Positions 46,670 to 59,312 of a stretch of DNA of 64,000 nt are shown piece by piece. The notes beneath the pieces are model-generated. The model was not told where the DNA came from. It worked only from the letters and a program-made list of their open reading frames with translations, and ran no database searches. Origin of the DNA: Mactromeris polynyma (lineage: Eukaryota; Mollusca; Bivalvia; Venerida; Mactridae); contig JASFXZ010000016.1 in the NCBI GenBank assembly GCA_032209605.1, forward strand, positions 14,384,001 through 14,448,000, in the 5' to 3' direction. Numbering within the stretch: the stretch's first letter is position 1; each line of letters starts with the position of its first letter. Made by a program: the position numbers and the translations under genes.

Positions 46670-47272
46670 TGTGGCGAATCGTTATACAACTGTGGTGAAT
46701 CGTTATTCAACTGTGACGAATCGTTATTCAACTGTGGCGAATCGTTATTCAACTGTGGCGAATCGTTATTCAACTGTGGCGAATCGTTATTCAACTGTGG
46801 CGAATCGTTATTCAACTGTGGCGAATCGTTATTCAACTGTGGCGAATCGTTATTCAACTGTGGCGAATCGTTATTCAACTGTGGCGAATCGTTATTCAAC
46901 TGTGGCGAATCGTTATTCAACTGTGGCGAATCGTTATTCAACTGTGGCGAATCGTTATACAACTGTGGCGAATCGTTATTCAACTGTGGCGAATCGTTAT
47001 ACAACTGTGGGGAATCGTTATACAACTGTGGCGAATCGTTATACAACTGTGGCGAATCGTTATACAACTGTGGCGAATCGTTATTCAACTGTGGCGAATC
47101 GTTATTCAACTGTGGCGAATCGTTATACAACTGTGGGGAATCGTTATACAACTATGGCGAATCGTTATTCAACTGTGGCGAATCGTTTTTCAACTGTGGC
47201 GAATCGTTATACAACTGTGGCGAATCGTTAAAACTGTGGCGAATCGTTATTCAACTGTGGCGAATCATTATA
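46670..47272. repeat. 21-bp minisatellite, about 29 copies
   Basis: Unit GAATCGTTATTCAACTGTGG plus a final C. Variants differ mainly at one base (TTATTC versus TTATAC) and at GGC versus GGG. Because 21 is a multiple of three and the unit lacks stops in several frames, long open frames arise on both strands (for example a NCGESLF repeat). One unit near 47230 is shortened. Confidence 0.95.
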
Positions 47273-47559
47273 TTACCATGTACGGTAACGTAATTCGAGG
47301 CCTAAATGTTCAGTTCCGTGTAAACTGTTTCTGTTATAATTTTGCTATCAGATATTAACTCTAAATCGACATGCTGGCTTAAATGGGCAAGAGAATAATT
47401 ATGTACATGCCATAATAATACAACTAACTCCTTGATTGAAACTTGAACACATATATGGCCCCTGATTGAAATTACAACCCGAATCAAATATTTTTAGTGA
47501 CGACTGGAATTATTTAGTGCAAAATGACTCGCTATAACATAATGCATAATATTGTAGGG
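47273..47559. other. Spacer between the two tandem arrays
   Basis: About 290 bases of ordinary AT-rich sequence with no repeat or gene. Confidence 0.5.
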
Positions 47560-50500
47560 GTCTGCCTAAAATGCGTAATGTAGCAAAATGTGGCAAAATG
47601 TAGCAACATGTTCATATGAAAAGGCATAATTAGTGACTTTTAGCAAATACTATGTAATTGTATTTCATAAATGTTTGAATATTACATTTTGCGGGCCAAA
47701 TGTGGCTAAAATGAGTAAATTAGTCTAATTAAGAGCAAAATGTAAATGGAGTGAATTTTAGCAAGTGCCTAAAATGCGTAATATAGAATAACGTTGCGAT
47801 TACAGGGCTAACTGCAGTAAAATGTTGCAATTAAAAGGCAAAATGTTGCGAGTTCTTACAAATTTCAATAAATTTTAATATCATTAAACGTTGAAATATT
47901 ACATGATGCCCGCAAAATGGGGCTAAATGTAGCAAAATACGTCGACTAAGACAGCGAAATGTAGAGAAATTTAGCAAGTGCATGCTTTAAATGCGTAATG
48001 TAGAATAATGTTGCGATATAAGGGCAAAATGTTGCCATTACAGTCCAAAATGTAGCAAAATGTTGCGATTAGAGGGCAAATGTAGCAAAATGTTGCGATT
48101 AGAGGGCAAATGTAGCAAAATGTTGCGATTAGAGGGCAAAATGTAGAAACAAGTTGCGATTAGAGGGCAAAATGTAGCAAAATGTTGCGATTAGAGGGCA
48201 AATGTAGCAAAATGTTGCGATTAGAGGGCAAATGTAGCAAAATGTTGCGATTAGAGGGCAAATGTAGCAAAATGTTGCGATTAGAGGGCAAATGTAGCAA
48301 AATGTTGCGATTAGAGGGCAAAATGTAGCAAAATGTTGCGATTAGAGGGCAAATGTAGCAAAATGTTGCGATTAGAGGGCAAATGTAGCAAAATGTTGCG
48401 ATTAGAGGGCAAATGTAGCAAAATGTTGCGATTAGAGGGCAAATGTAGCAAAATGTTGCGATTAGAGGGCAAATGTAGCAAAATGTTGCGATTAGAGGGC
48501 AAAATGTAGAAACAAGTTGCGATTAGAGGGCAAAATGTAGCAAAATGTTGCGATTAGAGGGCAAATGTAGCAAAATGTTGCGATTAGAGGGCAAATGTAG
48601 CAAAATGTTGCGATTAGAGGGCAAATGTAGCAAAATGTTGCGATTAGAGGGCAAATGTAGCAAAATGTTGCGATTAGAGGGCAAAATGTAGCAAAATGTT
48701 GCGATTAGAGGGCAAAATGTAGAAACAAGTTGCGATTAGAGGGCAAAATGTAGCAAAATGTTGCGATTAGAGGGCAAATGTAGCAAAATGTTGCGATTAG
48801 AGGGCAAAATGTAGAAACAAGTTGCGATTAGATGGCAAAATGTTGCGATTAGATGGCAAAATGTTGCGATTACAGGTCAAAATGTAGAAACAAGTTGCGA
48901 TTAGATGGCAAAATGTTGCGATTAAAGGGCAAAATGTTGCGATTACAGGTCAAAATGTAGAAACAAGTTGCGATTAGATGGCAAAATGTTGCGATTAAAG
49001 GGCAAAATGTTGCGATTAGAGGGCAAATGTAGCAAAATGTTGCGATTAGAGGGCAAAATGTTGCGATTAGAGGGCAAATGTAGCAAAATGTTGCGATTAG
49101 AGGGCAAAATGTAGCAAAATGTTGCGATTAGATGGCAAAATGTTGCGATTAGAGGGCAAAATGTTGCGATTAGATGGCAAAATGTTGCGATTAGAGGGCA
49201 AAATGTAGAAACAAGTTGCGATTAGATGGCAAAATGTTGCGATTAAAGGGCAAAATGTAGAAACAAGTTGCGATTAGATGGCAAAATGTTGCGATTAAAG
49301 GGCAAAATGTTGCGATTAAAGGGCAAAATGTTGCGATTAGAGGGCAAATGTAGCAAAATGTTGCGATTAGAGGGCAAAATGTTGCGATTAGAGGGCAAAT
49401 GTAGCAAAATGTTGCGATTAGAGGGCAAAATGTTGCGATTAGAGGGCAAATGTAGCAAAATGTTGCGATTAGAGGGCAAAATGTAGCAAAATGTTGCGAT
49501 TAGAGGGCAAATGTAGCAAAATGTTGCGATTAGAGGGCAAAATGTAGAAACAAGTTGCGATTAGATGGCAAAATGTTGCGATTAGATGGCAAAATGTTGC
49601 GATTACAGGTCAAAATGTAGAAACAAGTTGCGATTAGATGGCAAAATGTTGCGATTAGAGGGCAAAATGTTGCGATTACAGGTCAAAATGTAGAAACAAG
49701 TTGCGATTAGATGGCAAAATGTTGCGATTAAAGGGCAAAATGTTGCGATTAGAGGGCAAATGTAGCAAAATGTTGCGATTAGAGGGCAAAATGTTGCGAT
49801 TAGAGGGCAAATGTAGCAAAATGTTGCGATTAGAGGGCAAAATGTAGCAAAATGTTGCGATTACAGGTCAAAATGTTGCGATTAGAGGGCAAATGTAGCA
49901 AAATGTTGCGATTAGAGGGCAAAATGTAGCAAAATGTTGCGATTACAGGTCAAAATGTAGAAACAAGTTGCGATTAGATGGCAAAATGTTGCGATTAAAG
50001 GGCAAAATGTTGCGATTACAGGTCAAAATGTAGAAACAAGTTGCGATTAGATGGCAAAATGTTGCGATTAAAGGGCAAAATGTTGCGATTAAAGGGCAAA
50101 ATGTTGCGATTAGATGGCAAAATGTTGCGATTAAAGGGCAAAATGTTGCGATTACAGGTCAAAATGTAGAAACAAGTTGCGATTAGATGGCAAAATGTTG
50201 CGATTAAAGGGCAAAATGTTGCGATTAAAGGGCAAAATGTAGAAACAAGTTGCGATTAGATGGCAAAATGTTGCGATTAAAGGGCAAAATGTAGAAACAA
50301 GTTGCGATTAGATGGCAAAATGTTGCGATTAAAGGGCAAAATGTTGCGATTAGAGGGCAAAATGTAGAAACAAGTTGCGATTAGATGGCAAAATGTTGCG
50401 ATTAAAGGGCAAAATGTAGAAACAAGTTGCGATTAGATGGCAAAATGTTGCGATTAAAGGGCAAAATGTAGAAACAAGTTGCGATTAGATGGCAAAATGT

Positions 50501-53500
50501 TGCGATTAAAGGGCAAAATGTAGAAACAAGTTGCGATTAGATGGCAAAATGTTGCGATTAAAGGGCAAAATGTAGAAACAAGTTGCGATTAGATGGCAAA
50601 ATGTTGCGATTAGAGGGCAAAATGTTGCGATTAAAGGGCAAAATGTTGCGATTAGATGGCAAAATGTTGCGATTAGATGGCAAAATGTTGCGATTAGATG
50701 GCAAAATGTTGCGATTAGAGGGCAAATGTAGCAAAATGTTGCGATTAGAGGGCAAAATGTAGCAAAATGTTGCGATTACAGGTCAAAATGTAGAAACAAG
50801 TTGCGATTAGATGGCAAAATGTTGCGATTAAAGGGCAAAATGTTGCGATTACAGGTCAAAATGTAGAAACAAGTTGCGATTAGATGGCAAAATGTTGCGA
50901 TTAAAGGGCAAAATGTTGCGATTAAAGGGCAAAATGTTGCGATTAGAGGGCAAAATGTAGAAACAAGTTGCGATTAGATGGCAAAATGTTGCGATTAAAG
51001 GGCAAAATGTAGAAACAAGTTGCGATTAGATGGCAAAATGTTGCGATTAAAGGGCAAAATGTTGCGATTAAAGGGCAAAATGTTGCGATTAGAGGGCAAA
51101 TGTAGCAAAATGTTGCGATTAGAGGGCAAAATGTTGCGATTAGAGGGCAAATGTAGCAAAATGTTGCGATTAGAGGGCAAAATGTTGCGATTAGAGGGCA
51201 AAATGTTGCGATTAGAGGGCAAATGTAGCAAAATGTTGCGATTAGAGGGCAAAATGTTGCGATTAGAGGGCAAAATGTTGCGATTAGAGGGCAAATGTAG
51301 CAAAATGTTGCGATTAGAGGGCAAAATGTAGCAAAATGTTGCGATTAGAGGGCAAAATGTTGCGATTAGAGGGCAAATGTAGCAAAATGTTGCGATTAGA
51401 GGGCAAATGTAGCAAAATGTTGCGATTAGAGGGCAAATGTAGCAAAATGTTGCGATTAGAGGGCAAATGTAGCAAAATGTTGCGATTAGAGGGCAAAATG
51501 TAGCAAAATGTTGCGATTAGAGGGCAAAATGTTGCGATTAGAGGGCAAATGTAGCAAAATGTTGCGATTAGAGGGCAAAATGTTGCGATTAGAGGGCAAA
51601 ATGTTGCGATTAGAGGGCAAATGTAGCAAAATGTTGCGATTAGAGGGCAAAATGTTGCGATTAGAGGGCAAAATGTTGCGATTAGAGGGCAAATGTAGCA
51701 AAATGTTGCGATTAGAGGGCAAAATGTAGCAAAATGTTGCGATTAGAGGGCAAATGTAGCAAAATGTTGCGATTAGAGGGCAAAATGTAGAAACAAGTTG
51801 CGATTAGATGGCAAAATGTTGCGATTAGATGGCAAAATGTTGCGATTACAGGTCAAAATGTAGAAACAAGTTGCGATTAGATGGCAAAATGTTGCGATTA
51901 GAGGGCAAAATGTTGCGATTAAAGGGCAAAATGTAGAAACAAGTTGCGATTAGATGGCAAAATGTTGCGATTAAAGGGCAAAATGTTGCGATTAGAGGGC
52001 AAATGTAGCAAAATGTTGCGATTAGAGGGCAAATGTAGCAAAATGTTGCGATTAGAGGGCAAAATGTTGCGATTAGAGGGCAAATGTAGCAAAATGTTGC
52101 GATTAGAGGGCAAAATGTAGCAAAATGTTGCGATTAGAGGGCAAATGTAGCAAAATGTTGCGATTAGAGGGCAAAATGTAGAAACAAGTTGCGATTAGAT
52201 GGCAAAATGTTGCGATTAGATGGCAAAATGTTGCGATTACAGGTCAAAATGTAGAAACAAGTTGCGATTAGATGGCAAAATGTTGCGATTAGAGGGCAAA
52301 ATGTTGCGATTAAAGGGCAAAATGTAGAAACAAGTTGCGATTAGATGGCAAAATGTTGCGATTAAAGGGCAAAATGTTGCGATTAGAGGGCAAATGTAGC
52401 AAAATGTTGCGATTAGAGGGCAAAATGTTGCGATTAGAGGGCAAATGTAGCAAAATGTTGCGATTAGAGGGCAAAATGTTGCGATTAGAGGGCAAATGTA
52501 GCAAAATGTTGCGATTAGAGGGCAAAATGTAGCAAAATGTTGCGATTACAGGTCAAAATGTTGCGATTAGAGGGCAAATGTAGCAAAATGTTGCGATTAG
52601 AGGGCAAAATGTAGCAAAATGTTGCGATTACAGGTCAAAATGTAGAAACAAGTTGCGATTAGATGGCAAAATGTTGCGATTAAAGGGCAAAATGTTGCGA
52701 TTACAGGTCAAAATGTAGAAACAAGTTGCGATTAGATGGCAAAATGTTGCGATTAAAGGGCAAAATGTTGCGATTAAAGGGCAAAATGTTGCGATTAGAT
52801 GGCAAAATGTTGCGATTAAAGGGCAAAATGTTGCGATTACAGGTCAAAATGTAGAAACAAGTTGCGATTAGATGGCAAAATGTTGCGATTAAAGGGCAAA
52901 ATGTTGCGATTAAAGGGCAAAATGTAGAAACAAGTTGCGATTAGATGGCAAAATGTTGCGATTAAAGGGCAAAATGTAGAAACAAGTTGCGATTAGATGG
53001 CAAAATGTTGCGATTAAAGGGCAAAATGTTGCGATTAGAGGGCAAAATGTAGAAACAAGTTGCGATTAGATGGCAAAATGTTGCGATTAAAGGGCAAAAT
53101 GTAGAAACAAGTTGCGATTAGATGGCAAAATGTTGCGATTAAAGGGCAAAATGTAGAAACAAGTTGCGATTAGATGGCAAAATGTTGCGATTAAAGGGCA
53201 AAATGTAGAAACAAGTTGCGATTAGATGGCAAAATGTTGCGATTAAAGGGCAAAATGTAGAAACAAGTTGCGATTAGATGGCAAAATGTTGCGATTAGAG
53301 GGCAAAATGTTGCGATTAAAGGGCAAAATGTTGCGATTAGATGGCAAAATGTTGCGATTAGATGGCAAAATGTTGCGATTAGATGGCAAAATGTTGCGAT
53401 TAGAGGGCAAATGTAGCAAAATGTTGCGATTAGAGGGCAAAATGTAGCAAAATGTTGCGATTACAGGTCAAAATGTAGAAACAAGTTGCGATTAGATGGC

Positions 53501-53629
53501 AAAATGTTGCGATTAAAGGGCAAAATGTTGCGATTACAGGTCAAAATGTAGAAACAAGTTGCGATTAGATGGCAAAATGTTGCGATTAAAGGGCAAAATG
53601 TTGCGATTAAAGGGCAAAATGTTGCGATA
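47560..53629. repeat. 6-kb satellite array of 21-, 30- and 31-bp modules
   Basis: All modules share a GTTGCGATTAGA(G/T)GGC core. The 21-bp form joins this to AAAAT; the 30-bp form adds AAATGTAGC; the 31-bp form carries AAAATGTAGAAACAAG. A GATTACAGGTC variant recurs. From 47560 to about 48010 the units are degenerate; from there to 53629 they are nearly uniform. 30-bp modules dominate to about 48780, then modules are mixed in blocks. Larger duplications at offsets of 391, 1752 and 2685 bases are visible. Stop-free minus-strand frames (SNRNILLHLP) are by-products of module lengths divisible by three. Confidence 0.95.
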
Positions 53630-54316
53630 AGTTTTTTGGTTTTCGGCTTACAAAATGTGTTCTTACGCAGAGCCGGGTACCATCTGTCAAAAAGGCAGCA
53701 TTCGCGTAAAAGGAAAACTATGAGTGAAAAATAGCCATCTCCGCGTCTGTATGTCGATTTGAAAGTTGTTTGATATTGAAATATACTTTTTTAAATGTTT
53801 CTTATTGAAATCTAAAGTCGTTCGTCAGGTGAAAAGCGCTTTATAGTAGTTTTGTTCTGAAAATACCGACTCGGTCTAACGGTAGGAAGTTGTCCGACCT
53901 AGCCATTCTTGACGTTTGACGTTAAAAAAAACAGTCTCTTCTGTTCGTGAATATTTTTTTGAGTATATACACTGTCGACATAAATCCCTTGTGTGTATTT
54001 TAAGACATCAGTGATAAAAATCGGTTGAGAAATGGCTTTGAAAAGTATGTCAAAGCAAATGTGTGTATATATTTTCATTGTAAATACGTATGAAGTTGGA
54101 CACCTTTATCTTACTATAAGAACAGAGTGAAAAATATTTTTTTTCAATGCGGGTTTTAAATGTCATGGCTACGCACCGGCCACCTGTGGCTATGTCTGCA
54201 TTGCAAAAGATCACAAGTAAGCTAAATCTATATTTATATGCTACAGTAGAGTTAAAAAACACAATGTAAGGTTTCATGCACCTGACTCAAGGAAAGCAAG
54301 CGAGCAGTCATCAATC
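53630..54316. promoter_or_regulatory. Spacer and probable 5' region of the B-box gene
   Basis: Begins right after the last satellite unit. A good-context ATG near 54164 opens a short frame followed by a CAA|GTAAGC donor at 54215/54216. That donor's phase does not fit the downstream acceptor, so its role is unclear; it may be an untranslated or alternative first exon. No TATA box stands out. Confidence 0.35.
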
Positions 54317-56513
54317 ATGTTTGTTGGAAATTCCAACAGAACAATGAAGCATACAATTACATATGTACATGATAGAGGCAAAGTTGTTGATATGTACTGT
54401 GAAGGTCACGATGTTGTTGGCTGTTCTACATGCTGCTTTAAACATCACAAGTATGCTTTTATTTACATCAATATCAACTTTATGTTAGAATTATAATTAC
54501 CTCTCCACTGCACTCATTCCCCCTTCCTGTATTTGAGGCTCAACCATCATGGGCCATCAAACACCGCTGCCAGCACGAAGTTAATCAAGTGGAAAAAGTA
54601 TGCACGATCCGGGGCTCGAACCCAAGGCCTCCTACACACTAAACGGCGCTCTACCTACTTGGCTAACCGTGCGGCCGTCTCCCCACACCACTACAGAATT
54701 ATAATTAGATCTATACGGAAATATGAGTAAATGGTTTGTTCAGGTAATTCCGACATCTACTGTGTAACATAACAGATAGGTAAATCAATACAGATTTATT
54801 TCTCTTAAAGTGTCGGAATTACCCGAAGTCACTCTACCTCTACAACACAGAAAAACTGCGCTTGAACCTACGATCCCTTAAATACTGATATGGCCCTAGT
54901 CCAAAATATTAGACGTGTACATTCTCATTTTATTAAATTTATTTAATCATTTTCTTTTTTAAATTTTACAATAATATATTCAACGGACAGAATTTATGTG
55001 TTTTTATCTTTCATGAACCAAAAACGTAAATAATCAAGCAATAGATCTATATACTTTAAGTATTTAAATCAATAGGCTGCATATGAACATTGCCACAACG
55101 TCCTATGTTTTAAATGTGTTTTCTATACATATATATATAGCAGAATATAATTATAAGTCATTCCATTTCAGATCTTGTCAAGACAGTCACATCCATTCCA
55201 TACCAGACATGATTGACGCCATATTTAAGTTGTCTAACTGCAAACAGATGCACAGTCTTCTGAAAGAAATGATGGTATCCATGGGAACTGCAAGTAAATC
55301 TACAAATACCCAACTTCAGACTTTGAAGAAAGCAAAGACAGAAGCTTTAGGTCAAGTCAGTACATTCCAAAAAGCATTGGAAGCCATCTTGAGTAAAATT
55401 GCCGAGTCATCACGCAAAGAAATAGAAGTTGTATACAAACAACTAGAAACAAAAATTCTACAAGCCAAGCAAAGTGTTGATAACATCTGTAAAGATTTAC
55501 AGACGACAGACGACAAGTTAAATAAATCAGAAGGAAATAGAGCCCAACGTTTTGAATGTACCAAAATTGCTCAAGAAAAAATAAAAGAAGCAGACAGTGA
55601 GAAGATGAAGCAAGAATTACAATATAATACAGATGTCGAGATATCATTCATCCCAGACCAATCATTGGTGGACTATATCCAAGCTTTACAAGGTATTGGT
55701 CAAGTACAGAAACATTACCGCTACAAAATCAAAGGAAGTAGAGATATTACCATAAAACTGTCTCATGATTCTAATACATGCTATTTCGTTGGATGTTGTC
55801 TGACACAAGATAACCAACTACTTGTCACAGATAGGAACAATATGAACCTAAAACGATTTGATATACAGAAGATGTCAGTTGTTGACTATTGTACTTTATA
55901 TTCTGTACCTTGTGGTGTATGTTGTATCAGTAAACATGAAGTTGCTGTTGCATGTCAGTGTGACAACAAGATCCAGTTTGTTTCCATTCATAACAAGATG
56001 AAACCTAGAAGACAAATTAAAATGTCTCATCCTTGTTTTGGTATTGCTTTCAAGGATGGTCAGCTTTATGTGACAGATGATGGTGCTTCACTCTATGTGC
56101 ATGATATGACTGGTACCCTGCTGAAGACAATTACACGAGACAATGCTGGGAATCAGCTGTTCAACTATAGTCAACATGTTACATTCAATGAAAGTGGAGA
56201 CAGAATGTTTGTTGGAGATGGGGACAATGGACTTGTATGTTTTGATGGGATGGGAAATTATTTGTCCACTATTACAGACACTGACCTGAATTGCGTAGTT
56301 GGAGTATGTGTTGATGGTAGAGGAAACATGTTTGTAGCTGGGTACTGGTCACATAATGTGGTACAATTCAGTGAGAATGGGAAGAAACTTGGTGTGGTTG
56401 TGAAGGAAGGAGATGGATTACAAGATCCACAGTCAGTGTGTTTTCATCAGGGACTGAATAGAATGTTTGTTACCATGGAGAACAGTGATGTAGTGAAAAT
56501 GTATGAACTATAG
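54317..56513 (+). CDS. B-box / coiled-coil / NHL-like beta-propeller protein (TRIM-like)
   Basis: Two exons, 54317-54450 and 55172-56513, joined in phase (CACAA|GTATGC donor; CCATTTCAG|A acceptor, making Lys45), give 491 residues. Residues 28-53 form a B-box-type zinc site: CEGHDVVGCSTC, then HH and C47/H51; splicing is needed to complete it. Residues about 70-195 are charged and heptad-like, a probable coiled coil. From about 245 to the end are repeating blocks such as LLVTDRNN, LYVTDDG, MFVGDGDNG and MFVAGYWSHNVVQF, typical of NHL/SMP30-type propellers. The layout is that of TRIM proteins, which are often ubiquitin ligases, but no RING finger or first B-box is visible, so ligase activity is not implied. 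An upstream exon could supply them; the start is therefore tentative. AATAAA lies at 56813. Such genes form large families in bivalves. Confidence 0.8.
54451..55171 (+). other. Intron of the B-box gene
   Basis: A 721-base phase-2 intron from GTATGC to TTCCATTTCAG. Joining its flanks restores the B-box motif, which supports it. It contains a minus-strand SINE. A frame stays open from 55083 into exon 2 but it would break the zinc-binding motif. Confidence 0.75.
54530..54686 (-). repeat. tRNA-derived SINE in the B-box gene intron
   Basis: On the minus strand: A-box-like TTAGCCAAGTAGGTAGAGC, then B box GGTTCGAGCCCC about 35 bases on, followed by a body with CTGGCAGCGGTGTTTGATGG. The anticodon-arm region does not fold as a normal tRNA and the body extends well past a tRNA end. 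Confidence 0.65.
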
Positions 56514-57980
56514 TAATCAAACATATTGTGAGATAACAGAGTTGTCCATTCTGTGTACATGTATTATTGATAGAATATAAGTAAAACATACATAAAACTT
56601 AACAGAAGTAATTTTCTGTTCTAACTACTACACAAAAACTGTACATGTGTTTTGTTTTAATTTTAGATGTTATCAAACTTCAAGATAATATGACTATTAT
56701 ATTATATCTAAGATATAAATTGTATGTGTTTATTGTTTAACTACAGCATGTTAGTACCTTTTTAAAGGGATGTTACGTGTTTTCTACTCTTCTCTGACAG
56801 CTGTGTCGATAGAATAAACTAAAAATGTAAAAGTAAAGGGAGGTAATAAAATTATTAAAATTGAGATTTTATGTGTAATGCTATCAATGATATAAAATTA
56901 AATGAACCATATTAAATAATGATAAGATTGGTGTAAATATTTGTGGTGTTACATAAATTAGATAATTTGAAAAATATCTATATTTTTGTATTAATTTTTT
57001 TAAGTATAGAGTACACATGATATGTTTATTTTTGTGTTTCTTTTTTTACAAATCCTATTTAATATGCAGTGTATAGTTCCCATTATATATTAATTTACTT
57101 GATTGTTTTATTTGAAATATATTAATGAAGTACTGTATATATGGTGAAGTTCATGATGTGAGAATCTTTGCAGATTCTGTGAATTCAAGGAAGTTGTGAA
57201 AATATCTGACTGTTTAAAATTCGCGTTCACAGAAGACAAGTATATTTTTACTTAACTATTCAATATAACAATGCATGTACTCATGTTGGTGATTGGCAAA
57301 TTTTTCTGCTCGCAAAACATCGGAAATGGCAGATTGGACGCATTCTCACGTAGGGGTGACAAATGCTGTCATTGGGCATGTTGGCAGCAAGGGAGGTGCA
57401 TTTTGCTTTTAAAGTCATATAAATATTATTTTTTCGTCTTGTTCATATGTGTGGAAAAATATTGATACGGTTGCATGAAGTAAAAAGAACACAAATAAAC
57501 TACTGGCCCTTTTTATGAACGCAGTGTATACTAAAATGCTTGTCATCAGAGTAAATAACTGAATGTTGCCATTGATTTTAAAGAGAAATTATGCATTGCT
57601 TAGATCAAATGTTGTGAAAACGTATGGTTGACGAAGCTATTCATATTTTGTTGTATGATAAAGGGTTAAGAAAAATTATTTGTACTGTCGAAATCCCTGA
57701 TGTCTTTGTGTCATCAGAATCCAAATCATTTACGAGTCCCGCTATCAAATCCAATCTAGGATCATCATATTGAGACGTAAGTGGGTATTTTAAATGCATA
57801 TTTTATTGCAATATATGCTGCTTTTCAATTACAACAGTCTTTTTTCCAGTGATTGAAGGGCACTTATAAATTTTAAACTAATTATTTTTCAGTTTCAGTC
57901 GTAATTTTTATACGCTCGTTCTTTGAACGGGATGTATTATGGGAACACACATGGCGGGCGGTGTGCGGCGTCCACATGTT
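56514..57980. other. 3' UTR and flank of the B-box gene
   Basis: AT-rich, with AATAAA at 56813-56818 as the nearest plausible poly-A signal. From about 57900, ACGCTCGTTCTTTGAACGGG and GGCGGGCGGTGTGCGGCGTC form the GC-richer lead-in to the tandem repeat that follows. No gene recognised. Confidence 0.45.
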
Positions 57981-58470
57981 GTCCGCTCTCTAAGTCAAAT
58001 AGTTTTCATCCGATCTTTACCAAACTTGTTGAAGATGTTTGTGGGCATAACATCTCATCCAAGTTCAATAACCAGCAACATCGCCCAGGCACTTCGGAAT
58101 TATGGCCCTTGAATTATCCAAACTTTGCCAAATTAGCCTTGTCCGCTCTCTAAGTCAAAGAGTTTTCATCCGATCTTTACCAAACTTGTTGAAGATGTTT
58201 GTGGGCATAATATCTCATCCAAGTTTGATAACCAGCCACATCGCCCCAGGCACTTTGGAATTATGGCCCTTGAATTATCCAAAACTGGCCAAATTAGCCT
58301 TGTCCGCTCTCTTAGTCAAGTAGTTTTCACCCGATATTTACCAAACTTGTTGAAGATGTTTGTGGGCATAAAATCGCGGCCAAGTTCGATAAGCAGCCAT
58401 ATCCCTCAAGTCACTCGGGAGTTGTCACCCTTTGATTTTAGAAATTGCCCAAAATTTGTCTTGTTTTAAC
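57981..58470. repeat. 160-bp tandem repeat, three copies
   Basis: Units start GTCCGCTCTCTAAGTCAAAT at 57981, 58141 and 58302, so the period is 160-161 bases. Each contains TTTTCATCCGATCTTTACCA and ATGTTTGTGGGCATAA. The third copy is most diverged and runs out near 58470. This resembles a widespread invertebrate tandem element; the identity is from memory. Confidence 0.85.
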
Positions 58471-59312
58471 TCGGAGCTCTGACTTATGACAGGCGTATTT
58501 TGTGAAAGTTTGCCACTCTTGTTAACAAATCATTTACGAGTCTTTCAATAAACATGGGAATGCATAAAATCTTTTTATGTCTGTAATTCTATGCTCAACT
58601 AAATATATTCATTAGATGTTAAACAATGTGAATGCACTCTGTTTTGATATAGGTTCGCTTATTCTCTTGTCCAAACAGTGCTACGAACAAAACTGTCAAT
58701 CATTTACGAGACAAACCCTTTATTTTTGTGTGTTATTCTTGTTTTCTTTGGTGGTATTGTTCATCTCTTGGGGCCATTATGCACTTTGAAAAATACAATT
58801 CGAGAAAATAAGGGGACATTTATGAAGATTTCAGATATTGAGGAGTGGAAGACATTTTAACATTAGGTTAGTGTTTTACTTCGATTGTATTAGAAAATAG
58901 TTGTATTTTTTGTTTGTATGTTATTCAAACAGGATAAGCCTTCACAGGAATCGCAATGTTAGGATAAAATCCATTTTTTCCATAGCTATAAAATAAGATA
59001 AATCTTATCGACGAAGGTCGCTTATTGTAAATAAAAATCTATAAACATTTAACAATATTCATGTATATATTTATGTTGACATCTCTTTTAAAATTGTATA
59101 AATCTATAATCGTGAAAAAATAATAATTATTCAAAAAACAAATACATACACATATTTTTAAACAAGTCAATTTTAATTTGGACTTGAGATTTTTTTAAAT
59201 TTTTATTTGAATTTAAAGAATAGCCAAAACAAAGAGCTCAGATAATAATGAGAATTAAGCTATAAAGAAAGTTTTTATTTTCAAGACAATAAAGAAGTGT
59301 TCGTGCATTTCA
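58471..59312. other. Noncoding with recurring CATTTACGAG motif
   Basis: AATCATTTACGAG appears at 58528-58540 and 58698-58710; other copies lie at 57724 and 60114. The remainder is AT-rich and featureless. Confidence 0.4.

Noticed and set aside
46607..47293. 228-codon open frame with NCGESLF repeats
   Set aside because: It is produced by the 21-bp unit, which is stop-free in more than one frame on both strands; there is no unique coding sequence, splice context or homologue.
48311..53440. Many SNRNILLHLP and RLEGKML open frames in the satellite
   Set aside because: They follow from module lengths divisible by three and occur on both strands; they start and stop with changes of module type.
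47560..53629. CRISPR-like reading of the regular array
   Set aside because: There are no unique spacers, modules are all related, and the context is a eukaryotic nuclear genome.
54164..54215. Upstream coding exon for the B-box gene starting at ATG 54164
   Set aside because: Its donor leaves the wrong phase for the 55172 acceptor, and no acceptor before 54317 leaves an intron of workable length.
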